17,535 nucleotides of DNA from Bacteroidales bacterium (GCA_027451265.1 DAIDJT010000018.1:1-17535), one strand, 5' to 3'. Positions 7,080-14,067 are shown, numbered from the stretch's first letter. Numbers and translations are program-made. Notes: a model not told the origin generated them from the letters alone.

Positions 7080-7774
7080 GGTTCTTTGCTGACCGGGTCA
7101 TAGAATTCAACAGAACAGTGGATTTCGGGGGCACATTGCCCGACGGAATTAATATCATGAACCCCTTCAGGGGTGAGGATGATTACATCATGCAGGTTTC
7201 ATCTGCATTCTACAGGAAATTTTACGGTGATAACAACCCCAGGCGGCTGATACTTGGTATCAATCCTGGCCGGTTTGGTGCCGGTTTCACCGGGGTGCCA
7301 TTCACTGACACAAAACGTCTGACGGCAGAGTGCGGTATCCCCTACTCAGGCCGGCAGACACATGAACCGTCATCGGTCTTTGTCTATGAGATGATTAAGG
7401 CCTATGGCGGGCCGGAGAAATTCTATGACCACTTCTACATCACCTCTGTTTGCCCCCTGGGATTCACGCAGAGCAGCCCCGGTGGCAGGGAGAAGAACTA
7501 TAATTACTATGACCGGCCTGACCTGACCGCCGCAGTATATGACTTTATCACTGAAAACATCAGGAAGCAGATTGACCTTGGAGTTAAAACCGACACCTGT
7601 TTCTGCCTCGGCACCGGCAAGAATGAGAAGTTCCTCCTTGCGCTCAATGCGAAGCACAAATTCTTCGGCAAAATCATTGCCCTGGAACACCCGAGGTTCA
7701 TCATGCAATACCGGTTAAAGTCGATGCAGGATTACATCCGAAAATATCTGGAGGCCTTTCAGGCCTGCAGGTAA
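7076..7774 (+). CDS. SMUG2-like uracil-DNA glycosylase superfamily protein
   Basis: The 232-residue product has the uracil-DNA glycosylase fold signatures of the SMUG type: motif 1 LGINPGRFGAGFTGVPFTD with Asn63, and motif 2 EHPRFIMQYR with His205. The N-terminal LPDGINIMNPF and long middle region resemble SMUG2 proteins of Bacteroidota, such as the one studied from Pedobacter heparinus, rather than vertebrate SMUG1, whose motif 2 is HPSPRNP. The expected role is base-excision repair, removing uracil or other deaminated bases from DNA in the cytoplasm. I chose the ATG at 7076 over an in-frame GTG at 7064; both lie in the heptamer array, and the earlier one would add only repeat-encoded residues (VICE-like). 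The gene ends directly in another heptamer array. Confidence 0.85.
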   Translation: MRFFADRVIEFNRTVDFGGTLPDGINIMNPFRGEDDYIMQVSSAFYRKFYGDNNPRRLILGINPGRFGAGFTGVPFTDTKRLTAECGIPYSGRQTHEPSSVFVYEMIKAYGGPEKFYDHFYITSVCPLGFTQSSPGGREKNYNYYDRPDLTAAVYDFITENIRKQIDLGVKTDTCFCLGTGKNEKFLLALNAKHKFFGKIIALEHPRFIMQYRLKSMQDYIRKYLEAFQACR

Positions 7775-7802
7775 GGCAATCGGCACCAGGCAGCAGGCAA
7801 TA
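7775..7802 (+). repeat. 7-base array, four GGCANNN copies after a stop codon
   Basis: Immediately after the TAA (7772-7774) of the glycosylase gene come GGCAATC, GGCACCA, GGCAGCA and GGCAATA, a strict period of 7. The word family is the same as at 10097-10152. Confidence 0.8.
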
Positions 7803-7832
7803 ATGTTGACTAAGTGTGCCCAGGGCTAAATT

Positions 7833-7853
7833 GCACATCGCAAATCGCAAGTC
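7833..7853 (-). repeat. 7-base array, three copies abutting the AIM24 stop
   Basis: Read on the minus strand, the TAG stop of the AIM24 gene (7854-7856) is followed without a gap by GACTTGC, GATTTGC and GATGTGC. Period and word match the 7024-7079 array, in the orientation of the gene that ends there. Confidence 0.75.
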
Positions 7854-8618
7854 CTACTGAAACAGGTTCCCGAGCAGCCCCTGCGCTTCTTTTCCCTTGT
7901 TTTGACCCATGGGTGAGAGTGCACGGATCAGCTTGCGGATGGGCATGCTCTGCAGCCACACCCTGCCGGTGCCGCGCATGGTGGCAAGGAAGATCCCCTC
8001 ACCGCCAAAGACCATCGTCTTAAGGCTGCCGGATGTTTCGATGTCAAAATCAAGCGAGGGCTCATACGCAACTATACACCCTGTGTCAATTCGCAGTGTC
8101 TCGCCGTTGAGCTGTTTCTCAATGACTGTTCCCCCTGCATGGACGAATGCCTTGCCGTCGCCCTCAACACGTTGCAGGATAAATCCCTCGCCGCCGAGGA
8201 ATCCTGCTCCCAGCTTGCGGTTCAGGGTCACTGACAACTTCGTGCCGAAGGCAGCACAGAGGAAACCATCCTTCTGGACGATGATATTGCCGTTGACTGT
8301 GCGGAGGTCAATAGGGATGATTGTCCCGGGATAGGGAGCCGCAAAGGCCACCCTGCTCCTCACGGAACCCCTGTTTGTGAAGTGTGTGAGGAAGAGCGAC
8401 TCGCCCGTCAGTATCCTGGAGCCAGCCTGGAAGAGCTTGTCCATAACACCGCGGTCAGGCGATGCGCCGTCACCCATCCTGGTTTCGTAGGTGATGCCCT
8501 GCTCCATATACACCATAGTGCCGGCCTCGGCAACGATTGTTTCATTCGGGTCAAGCTCTATCTCGACGAACTGGATATCGTCGCCGAAGATGCGATAGTC
8601 AATTTCATGTGATATCAT
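7854..8618 (-). CDS. AIM24 / TIGR00266 family protein
   Basis: The 254-residue product matches the AIM24 family (PF01987): a beta-sandwich protein of unknown molecular function, cytosolic in bacteria and named after a yeast mitochondrial relative. Recognisable segments are MISHEIDYRIFGDDIQFVEIELDPNETIVAEAGTMVYME at the start, then GESLFLTHFTNRG, PGTIIPIDL, FGTKLSVTLNRKLGAGFLGGEGFILQRVEGDGKAFVHAGG and FGGEGIFLATMRGTGRVWLQSMP. The C-terminus is the usual short polar tail ending GLLGNLFQ. No signal peptide. It is convergent with the glycosylase gene. The ATG is preceded by ACTGACCT, the same bases that precede the TspO-like start at 10870. Family is secure; role is not known. Confidence 0.92.
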   Translation of the reverse strand: MISHEIDYRIFGDDIQFVEIELDPNETIVAEAGTMVYMEQGITYETRMGDGASPDRGVMDKLFQAGSRILTGESLFLTHFTNRGSVRSRVAFAAPYPGTIIPIDLRTVNGNIIVQKDGFLCAAFGTKLSVTLNRKLGAGFLGGEGFILQRVEGDGKAFVHAGGTVIEKQLNGETLRIDTGCIVAYEPSLDFDIETSGSLKTMVFGGEGIFLATMRGTGRVWLQSMPIRKLIRALSPMGQNKGKEAQGLLGNLFQ

Positions 8619-8690
8619 AGGTCAGTGTTTTTTGTGATTCCGAAATAAAGTTATGACTATCGACGGAGTTTACAAAATAAGGCAGTGTTC

Positions 8691-8789
8691 AATCGGGGGC
8701 TTCGGGGCAGAAAAAATCCCGCACACTTAATGGCGGGAGAAAAAACCAGTCACGCAAATGAGGTGCCGGGAAAGAGAACCAATCGCGCA
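8691..8789 (-). repeat. 33-base tandem repeat, three degenerate copies
   Basis: Three 33-nt units lie end to end (8691-8723, 8724-8756, 8757-8789), each ending C(A/G/C)CGCA or CCCGCA on the plus strand. Units two and three share about 21 of 33 bases. A 19-nt piece at 8754-8772 recurs at 8806-8824 with one mismatch. On the minus strand one frame gives an 11-residue repeat with RDWFSFP, RDWFFLP and RDFFCPE. The array lies between the cupin stop and the AIM24 start, and nothing else is seen in this 222-nt gap. Confidence 0.6.
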
Positions 8790-8840
8790 CCCGTAATCCA
8801 ATTGGGCAAATGAAGTGCCGGGAATGCAGCAGTGAAAATA

Positions 8841-9194
8841 CTAGTGCAGATTTGCGGGATTTGGGATGATGCACAGGAACTCGAAAGTCTCTCCGAAAGG
8901 ATTCCTGAACTGGTGAAGATCACCAGGCTTTACGAAGAGGCTCTGACCCTCGGCAACCTCATGCTCCACGCCTTTCTCATCCACGGCAATGCCACGTCCG
9001 CGCTCAATCTTGATCACATGCTCATAGTTGTGGTTGTGAAACGTAGTGTTTCCCCCTGGTGCCACGAAGAAGTGCCGCATGATGATGTTGCCTGATCCGT
9101 CCTCCGGGCCAATGAGTATCTTCATCCTGACGTTGCTTACACCTTCCATCTGCACCTCCGGTGCGAAGATTTCACCATTGTTGTTAATCTTCAT
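8841..9194 (-). CDS. Small single-domain cupin protein
   Basis: Starting at the ATG at 9194 gives 117 residues; an upstream TTG at 9218 is rejected because it falls inside a good -7 promoter box. Cupin motif 1 is PGGNTTFHNHNYEHVIKIERGRG with His53, His55 and His59 (Glu58 beside it), and motif 2 is PGDLHQFRNP with His94, so a metal-binding beta-barrel is expected. Single-domain cupins range from sugar isomerases and dioxygenases to small-molecule sensors, and the substrate cannot be told here. The product is cytosolic with no signal peptide. It diverges from the metallophosphoesterase gene at 9317 and is followed on the same strand by AIM24 after a repeat-filled gap. Confidence 0.87.
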   Translation of the reverse strand: MKINNNGEIFAPEVQMEGVSNVRMKILIGPEDGSGNIIMRHFFVAPGGNTTFHNHNYEHVIKIERGRGIAVDEKGVEHEVAEGQSLFVKPGDLHQFRNPFGETFEFLCIIPNPANLH

Positions 9195-9215
9195 GTTCTT
9201 CCGTTTTATTGTTGT

Positions 9216-9223
9216 CAAAGTTA
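9216..9223 (-). promoter_or_regulatory. -7 promoter box for the cupin gene
   Basis: TAACTTTG on the minus strand is a perfect TAnnTTTG, 21 nt upstream of the cupin ATG. A -33 TTTG is not evident at the usual distance. Confidence 0.4.
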
Positions 9224-9252
9224 CTTCAGAAACACCTGTGAAGTATAAAAGT

Positions 9253-9284
9253 TTTGAGCAAAGAATGCGAAATAGCTAACTTTA
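9253..9284 (+). promoter_or_regulatory. Bacteroidota-type promoter for the metallophosphoesterase gene
   Basis: TTTG at 9253-9256, a 20-nt spacer and TAACTTTA at 9277-9284 (one mismatch to TAnnTTTG). The box ends 32 nt before the chosen ATG, which argues against the longer TTG start at 9254. Confidence 0.55.
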
Positions 9285-9316
9285 GGGTTCGTATAAGTCC
9301 AAACTCAAATCACATA

Positions 9317-10090
9317 ATGAAGAAGATCATCCACCTTTCTGACCTTCACATCGGCTACCGCGACTGCGGGAAAAATTTCCGTACAATAATTGAAAACATT
9401 GCATTCCTGAAGAAGCCGGCCGAAAACTATGTTGTTGTCATTACCGGCGACCTGGAGGACAATGCCCATGAACCGCTGCATGCGGAAGAGGCGATGGAGT
9501 GTGTGGCGCATCTTGAGCAGCTGGGATACACCGTGCTCCTGGTACCCGGCAACCACGACTATGGTACGGGCTCGATGGGAGACCCTGACTGTGTGCCTGT
9601 GTTTAAGACCAGGTTCTACAAAAACCCGGAGGTGACATTTCCCAGGCTGGATATCATTGAGGAGGTGGCATTCATCGGCCTTGACTCCACTGCAGAGGAG
9701 CTCTCCTGGTATGACCGCATCCTCTCCGAGGGTGAGCTCGGTGATGCTCAGCTGGGCAGGCTTAAGGAGCTGCTTGACGGAGGCTCCGTTAACGGGTTGA
9801 AGAAGGTAGTGTACATGCATCATCACCCGTTTGATTTCAAGCTGGGGAGGCAGCTTCGCGACAGCGAAAAGCTCAGGGAGGTCATTGCGAACAGGGTTGA
9901 CATGCTTCTCTTCGGGCATTACCACCGTAACAAAACTACCGTGGGGAGGGTATATCACGGTGTCTGGGGCATACCGAGATGTTACAATGCAGGCAGCTCA
10001 ACGCACAAGAACGGCAATACGGGCTATCACCGCGTGATAGACCTTTCGTATGATGATCCGAGGATGGATTATGACGGGATGTTCATTTAA
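9317..10090 (+). CDS. Cytosolic calcineurin-like metallophosphoesterase
   Basis: The 257-residue product begins MKKIIHLSDLHIGYRD. All five metallophosphoesterase motifs are present: DLH with Asp9 and His11, GDLED with Asp45, GNHD (Asn79, His80), HHHP (His168-170), and GHYH (200-203). It should be a dinuclear-metal hydrolase of phosphomono- or diesters, similar in layout to CpdA/YfcE-type enzymes such as cyclic nucleotide phosphodiesterases; the substrate is unknown. No signal peptide. An earlier in-frame TTG at 9254 lies within the predicted promoter and is rejected. The gene stands alone, divergent from the cupin and convergent with the TspO-like gene; its 3' flank is a heptamer array. Confidence 0.88.
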   Translation: MKKIIHLSDLHIGYRDCGKNFRTIIENIAFLKKPAENYVVVITGDLEDNAHEPLHAEEAMECVAHLEQLGYTVLLVPGNHDYGTGSMGDPDCVPVFKTRFYKNPEVTFPRLDIIEEVAFIGLDSTAEELSWYDRILSEGELGDAQLGRLKELLDGGSVNGLKKVVYMHHHPFDFKLGRQLRDSEKLREVIANRVDMLLFGHYHRNKTTVGRVYHGVWGIPRCYNAGSSTHKNGNTGYHRVIDLSYDDPRMDYDGMFI

Positions 10091-10096
10091 AAAAAC

Positions 10097-10152
10097 GGCA
10101 GCCGGGAATCGGCAACCAGCATTCTGAAGTCAGAAACCGGCAGCCGGCAGTC
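10097..10152 (-). repeat. 7-base array, eight GGCAGCC-like copies
   Basis: Eight heptamers cover exactly 56 bp: GGCAGCC, GGGAATC, GGCAACC, AGCATTC, TGAAGTC, AGAAACC, GGCAGCC, GGCAGTC. The array fills the gap between two convergent genes, starting 6 nt after the TAA at 10088-10090 and running 2 nt into the stop codon (10151-10153) of the TspO-like gene. GGC words lie on the plus strand. Confidence 0.85.
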
Positions 10153-10870
10153 ATACGCCGGAAAGGCGTCGGCGGAAGAATGACAACATCAGGACTACCG
10201 CAACGGCAACCATCATCACTGCCGCGGTGATAAAAATTGCGCGGTTATCACCCTGGCGTTTTATCATAATTCCCGCAAATGCCCAAACGACAGCAAGCCC
10301 GATATAGGGGTTCTCAAGCCGCCAGATGGTCAGCGAAACAATGACCGCACCCACTGATATCATTATGATTGCCCAGGTCTGCCCGCTGATAGCGAAGCCG
10401 CCCCAGCCATAATTTACCAACAGCGCTGTGACATTGGCAATTGTGGCAATGCATATCCATCCCAGGTAAACTCCGAATCCGGCCTTGATGAATGCATCCG
10501 GCAGGTCCCTGATGAAAATATTGATCCAGATGAGCGTGACAAGCAGCCCCAGCATAAGGATGAGTGAAAGCGGCAGACGTTCATAGTGCCATGCCACTAT
10601 CCACAGTGCATTAAAGAAACAGGTGAACCCGAAGAGCCATCCGATACGCGTGATAACGGCCTGGTAGGAGGTAGTGAACTGGATCACGCAGAAGATGAGG
10701 AGCAGGATATAAATGACACCCCATATTGAGAAGGTGATACCTGCCGGGGTGAAGAGGTTCGGGTAGGCATCGGAGAGTTCCCCGGTTGTCTTGCCGTTGA
10801 GCGGGAGGGCATTGGCCAGGTAGTTCATCACAATCATCCCGGCGAACAGAATCAGGTTCAGGTATTTCAT
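10151..10870 (-). CDS. TspO/MBR-like (tryptophan-rich sensory) membrane protein
   Basis: The 239-residue integral membrane protein has about seven hydrophobic helices (first at residues 4-22, last near 213-230) and a basic C-terminus (FFRRRLSG). The segment NLFTPAGITFSIWGVIYILLL matches the conserved first part of the TspO/MBR family in the longer Bacteroidota form (classical TspO is about 160 residues with five helices). Such proteins bind tetrapyrroles or related hydrophobic ligands and modulate stress or pigment responses; that is family knowledge and not shown here. Tryptophans cluster in FNALWIVAWHYERLP and YGWGGFAISGQTWAI. No partner gene is evident; the next gene upstream is 74 nt away. 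Confidence 0.78.
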   Translation of the reverse strand: MKYLNLILFAGMIVMNYLANALPLNGKTTGELSDAYPNLFTPAGITFSIWGVIYILLLIFCVIQFTTSYQAVITRIGWLFGFTCFFNALWIVAWHYERLPLSLILMLGLLVTLIWINIFIRDLPDAFIKAGFGVYLGWICIATIANVTALLVNYGWGGFAISGQTWAIIMISVGAVIVSLTIWRLENPYIGLAVVWAFAGIMIKRQGDNRAIFITAAVMMVAVAVVLMLSFFRRRLSGV

Positions 10871-10909
10871 AGGTCAGTTATTTATTACTAAAACATCAGC
10901 CGGTCCTCA

Positions 10910-10926
10910 ACAATAAGGAATATTGT
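10910..10926. other. Small AT-rich hairpin
   Basis: ACAATA (10910-10915) and TATTGT (10921-10926) are inverted around a 5-nt loop in the 74-nt gap after the 89-residue gene. There is no T-tract. It could be a weak terminator or part of the leader of the TspO-like gene. Confidence 0.2.
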
Positions 10927-10944
10927 CAGAATCGCAGATAAAAA

Positions 10945-11214
10945 TCAACACTCCCTGACTGATTCTCCTCCCGGTTTGCAGAGATACCATTTGTTGTGCT
11001 CCAGCTCATGCTTCAGAATATACTGTTCCCCTTCAACGGTTTCAACAAGAAAGTAATCTGAAACAGGGTGCTTCTGGTCGGGGTCCCACTGATACCAGCG
11101 GTCAATCACTTCCTTTACCTCGTGCCTGGTATTCTGCCACATGAAGCACTTCGGAGTCTCATCATCCCTGTAGCCCGAGTAGCATTCTGTCCTTATGTGA
11201 ATCAGCTCTTTCAT
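10945..11214 (-). CDS. Small conserved-looking protein of unknown function
   Basis: The 89-residue, cytosolic, acidic protein MKELIHIRTECYSGYR has its own promoter (11248-11279). The pattern ECYSGYRDDETPKCFMW, then HEVKEVIDRWYQ, then DYFLVETVEGEQYILKHELEHNKWYLCK looks like a compact beta-rich domain in which a W-tagged central strand is followed by a YILxHE turn. I have seen similar short proteins in other bacteria called cytoplasmic or hypothetical, but I know no function. It has three cysteines and no clear metal motif. It is real by codon pattern and promoter placement and because it fills its interval alone. Confidence 0.75.
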   Translation of the reverse strand: MKELIHIRTECYSGYRDDETPKCFMWQNTRHEVKEVIDRWYQWDPDQKHPVSDYFLVETVEGEQYILKHELEHNKWYLCKPGGESVREC

Positions 11215-11247
11215 GAGGATGGATATTACATTCGGATGTCCTTAATA

Positions 11248-11279
11248 CAAAGATAAGCTTTAGACACAATCAAGTCAAG
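11248..11279 (-). promoter_or_regulatory. Promoter for the 89-residue gene
   Basis: On the minus strand CTTG (11276-11279, one mismatch to TTTG), a 20-nt spacer, then a perfect -7 box TATCTTTG (11248-11255), 33 nt upstream of the ATG. Confidence 0.55.
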
Positions 11280-11303
11280 CGGGCATGTAATGTCGAGGAA
11301 ACC

Positions 11304-11981
11304 TCATTTTGACTGACTCTGAAATTCAGGTTCGTGATCTGAGCCGGCCACAGGAGATGAGACTATCCAGAGTATAACCAGGCTGATGAAGGCGGCAAAA
11401 AAGCACCACACAGACGTGAGATACTCCCTGTAGAAGATGCCGGTGATCAGGCACGATGCCGCTATGAGCGTTCCGAACATCCACATCCTCCTGACTGAGG
11501 ATATGAAGTGCGGCACCAGCGTGGCAAGGAGGTACGCACCGAATGCGAGATTTGCCAGGTGCCTGGGAAAATCATTTGCATACCTGATATGGTGGCTGCT
11601 TATCTCAGGCCTGACATCAAAAAAGAATATTCCTGACCCATAATACAGTGAGGTGGCAACACCAATAACCAGGAGCGCGATCATTGCTTTCCTGCGACGC
11701 CGGGAAGGCTCCATCAGCATCACTGACAGTGGTATCATCGTCGGCCACAGGATCACTGCGGCAAAGAGGAAGACATAAGTCGCAACCGGGAGCATCACCT
11801 GATGACCACCCGACTGCAGCGCTACCCAGACGAAACCTTCAGATACCTGCTGAACACCGAAGACCAGCGGAATGGAGGCAAAGAGCCTGCGCGAAGGCTC
11901 ACTGTTCTTTTTTACGGTCAGCACTCCAATGGCTGTGATGAGCGCTCCGCCGGCGAAACTTGCTCCTGCTGAAAAACACAT
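11304..11981 (-). CDS. DUF6629 family integral membrane protein
   Basis: The 225-residue protein opens MCFSAGASFAGGALITAIGVLTVKK, the characteristic start of DUF6629 proteins. About seven hydrophobic segments follow, with SIPLVFGVQQVSEGFVWVAL near residue 36 and a motif-rich loop FDVRPEISSHHIRYANDFPRHL (about 125-146) on one side. Acidic and basic residues close the C-terminus. Function is unknown; the conserved His/Arg/Asp loop might bind a ligand. It is 90 nt upstream of the 89-residue gene, which has its own promoter, so co-transcription is not required. Divergent from the exported metallophosphoesterase gene across 83 nt. Confidence 0.85.
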   Translation of the reverse strand: MCFSAGASFAGGALITAIGVLTVKKNSEPSRRLFASIPLVFGVQQVSEGFVWVALQSGGHQVMLPVATYVFLFAAVILWPTMIPLSVMLMEPSRRRRKAMIALLVIGVATSLYYGSGIFFFDVRPEISSHHIRYANDFPRHLANLAFGAYLLATLVPHFISSVRRMWMFGTLIAASCLITGIFYREYLTSVWCFFAAFISLVILWIVSSPVAGSDHEPEFQSQSK

Positions 11982-12064
11982 GACGGTACTTCTTAAGAAT
12001 CCAATACCAAATTAATATTTTCCGCTATTTCATGGTAAATTGCCGTCCCAAAAGAATGCCGTCA

Positions 12065-13966
12065 ATGAAAAAACTTACTTGCCTGTTTGCCTTCTTCCTC
12101 TGTCTATTCTTCAGTACATTCATTCTCCATGGACAGGAGGACAGGTTCAGTTTCGCCCTTGTCACAGATACGCATATTGGCAGCAATGGCGCCGACGAAG
12201 ATCTGCGCCGTACGGTTGACGACATCAATGGTATTGATTCCGTTTCCTTTGTAATAGTATCCGGTGACATTACCGAGTTCGGGTCAGACAGCGAACTGCG
12301 GATGGCAAAGGCAATCCTGCACAGGCTTGAGAAACCGTGGTACATCATCCCTGGAAACCATGACACAAAATGGTCAGAGAGCGGAGGAAACAGTTTCCGC
12401 GTCGTCTTCGGCAGTGAGGCTTTCGCCTTCAGCCACGGCGGATGGCTTTTTGTCGGTACCAACTCCGGTCCGAACATGAGGATGGGTCCGGGGCAGATAC
12501 CAAGGGAAAACATCGTGTGGCTCGATTCAGTGCTCAGTGTTCCCGCGAACAGGGAGATGAAGGTTGTGTCAGTCAATCACTACCCCCTTGACGAGGGGCT
12601 TAACAACTGGTATGAGTTGACCGGCAGGCTGAAAAAGCTTGATACGAGGCTGGCCTTATGCGGCCACGGCCATTCAGACAGGGTGATGAGCTTCGAGGGC
12701 ATTCCCGCGCTTATGGGACGCTCCAACCTGGGTGCCAGCCGGGCGAATGGGGGCTACAACATAATTACTTTTATGGGTGACACACTGCTGACAGCCTCTG
12801 TCAGGCAGCCTGCCGGGGTGGCTGTTCCGGGGGCTGACACAGGCAAGGGTGCGGTCACCATGCCCGCCTGGGCCTCGGTGCGCCTGGAACGGCACGATTT
12901 CACCGCTGACACCACCGTGTGGCCCCGGCCTGACTACTCGATGAACGTGAAATATGGCGAAGTGCGCGAGACATGGCGTATCCAGGAGAATGCTGACATA
13001 GGCGCAGGATCAATGGTAGCAGGCGGGCTTGCGGTCATCACCACCACTGCCGGAGAGGTGAAGGCCCTCTCCCTGAAGAACGGGAAAGTGCGTTGGGTCT
13101 TCCCCGCCAGGGCCAAGATCTACAGCACACCCGTCTCCGACGGAAAAAGGGTTATAGCAGTTTCCGCCGATGGAAAGGTGAGAGCCCTGGAGCTGAAGAC
13201 AGGGAGAGTGCTGTGGAGCCATGATGCTCAACAGCCAGTGGTGGCCTCTCCGGTCATCAGCGGCAGGAGAGTCTTTATAACAGGATCATCAGGCCGTTGC
13301 GATGCACTGGATGTCAGGGACGGGTCCCTGCTCTGGAGCAACGGCGCCATTGACGGGTTCGTGGAGACTGTCCCGTTGATATACAGGGGAATGATGATTT
13401 TCGGCACATGGGATAACAGGCTCTATGCACTTGATACCGGGACAGGTGAAACCAGGTGGGTCTGGAACACCGGTCACGCAAACAGGATGCTCTCGCCCGC
13501 AGCATGTGTACCGGTAGCTGCAGGTGACCGTCTCTTTGTGGTTGCGCCCGACAGGAAAATGGCCTGTCTTGACGTAAATACCGGTAAGCTCCTGTGGCAT
13601 TCCGATCTCGGAGGGGCAACCGTCAGGGAGTCAATGGGACTATCAGAAGACGGACTGCTAGTGCTGGCCAAGACGATGGACGGCAAAGTCATCGGAGTCA
13701 GCTCATCCGGAGATAAGCCTGAGGTTATCTGGAAGACAGGTTTCAGCATGGGTTATGATATTGCACCATCGGTGATCAAAGGGCGTGACGGAATCATATT
13801 CATTCCCTCCGACAAGGGTATTGTTCATGCTGCCTCTCGTGATGACGGCAGGCTGCTGTGGAGCCACAGGATCTCATCATGTCTCATCAATGACATCGTA
13901 CCACTGAAAGGCCGCGGCCTGCTTGTCAGCTCCATGGACGGGGTGGTTGTAAGGATCAGCTATTAA
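12065..13966 (+). CDS. Exported metallophosphoesterase fused to PQQ-type beta-propeller
   Basis: The 633-residue product from the ATG at 12065 starts MKKLTCLFAFFLCLFFSTFILHGQ, a signal peptide without a lipobox; starts at 12032 or 12056 would only add polar residues before it. Residues 28-240 form a calcineurin-like phosphoesterase with DTHIG (Asp35, His37), GDITEF (Asp68), GNHD (98-100), NHYP (171-174) and GHGH (200-203). Residues about 318-633 carry roughly seven BamB/PQQ-like blades with the G.v.AL...TG...W repeat (KALSLKNGKVRWVF, RALELKTGRVLWSH, YALDTGTGETRWVW, ACLDVNTGKLLWHS). Predicted to be periplasmic: a metal-dependent phosphatase or phosphodiesterase with a binding or scaffolding propeller. 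I recall the same pairing in other Bacteroidales. The substrate is unknown. The stop codon is the first part of an octamer array. Confidence 0.88.
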   Translation: MKKLTCLFAFFLCLFFSTFILHGQEDRFSFALVTDTHIGSNGADEDLRRTVDDINGIDSVSFVIVSGDITEFGSDSELRMAKAILHRLEKPWYIIPGNHDTKWSESGGNSFRVVFGSEAFAFSHGGWLFVGTNSGPNMRMGPGQIPRENIVWLDSVLSVPANREMKVVSVNHYPLDEGLNNWYELTGRLKKLDTRLALCGHGHSDRVMSFEGIPALMGRSNLGASRANGGYNIITFMGDTLLTASVRQPAGVAVPGADTGKGAVTMPAWASVRLERHDFTADTTVWPRPDYSMNVKYGEVRETWRIQENADIGAGSMVAGGLAVITTTAGEVKALSLKNGKVRWVFPARAKIYSTPVSDGKRVIAVSADGKVRALELKTGRVLWSHDAQQPVVASPVISGRRVFITGSSGRCDALDVRDGSLLWSNGAIDGFVETVPLIYRGMMIFGTWDNRLYALDTGTGETRWVWNTGHANRMLSPAACVPVAAGDRLFVVAPDRKMACLDVNTGKLLWHSDLGGATVRESMGLSEDGLLVLAKTMDGKVIGVSSSGDKPEVIWKTGFSMGYDIAPSVIKGRDGIIFIPSDKGIVHAASRDDGRLLWSHRISSCLINDIVPLKGRGLLVSSMDGVVVRISY

Positions 13967-14020
13967 GGTCTGAAGGTCGGAAGGTCTTAAGGTCGGAATG
14001 TCGGAAGGTCCGGAGGTCTG
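13965..14020 (+). repeat. 8-base array, seven AAGGTCNN copies on a stop codon
   Basis: Seven octamers cover exactly 56 bp: AAGGTCTG, AAGGTCGG, AAGGTCTT, AAGGTCGG, AATGTCGG, AAGGTCCG and GAGGTCTG. The first two bases are the last two of the TAA stop codon (13964-13966). The array has the orientation of the gene that ends there. Confidence 0.9.
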
Positions 14021-14067
14021 AGAGATTTAGCCGGGCCTCAGCTGGTTTGTCTTTTGTGAAAAAAGAT

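Noticed and set aside
8689..8874. 61-residue minus-strand frame with RDWF repeats as a gene
   Set aside because: It is produced by the 33-base tandem repeat, overlaps the cupin 3' end, and has no family match I recognise. Kept as a repeat.
9254..9316. TTG start 63 nt upstream for the metallophosphoesterase
   Set aside because: It lies within the predicted promoter, and the added residues do not belong to the fold; MKKIIHLSDLH is a typical family start.
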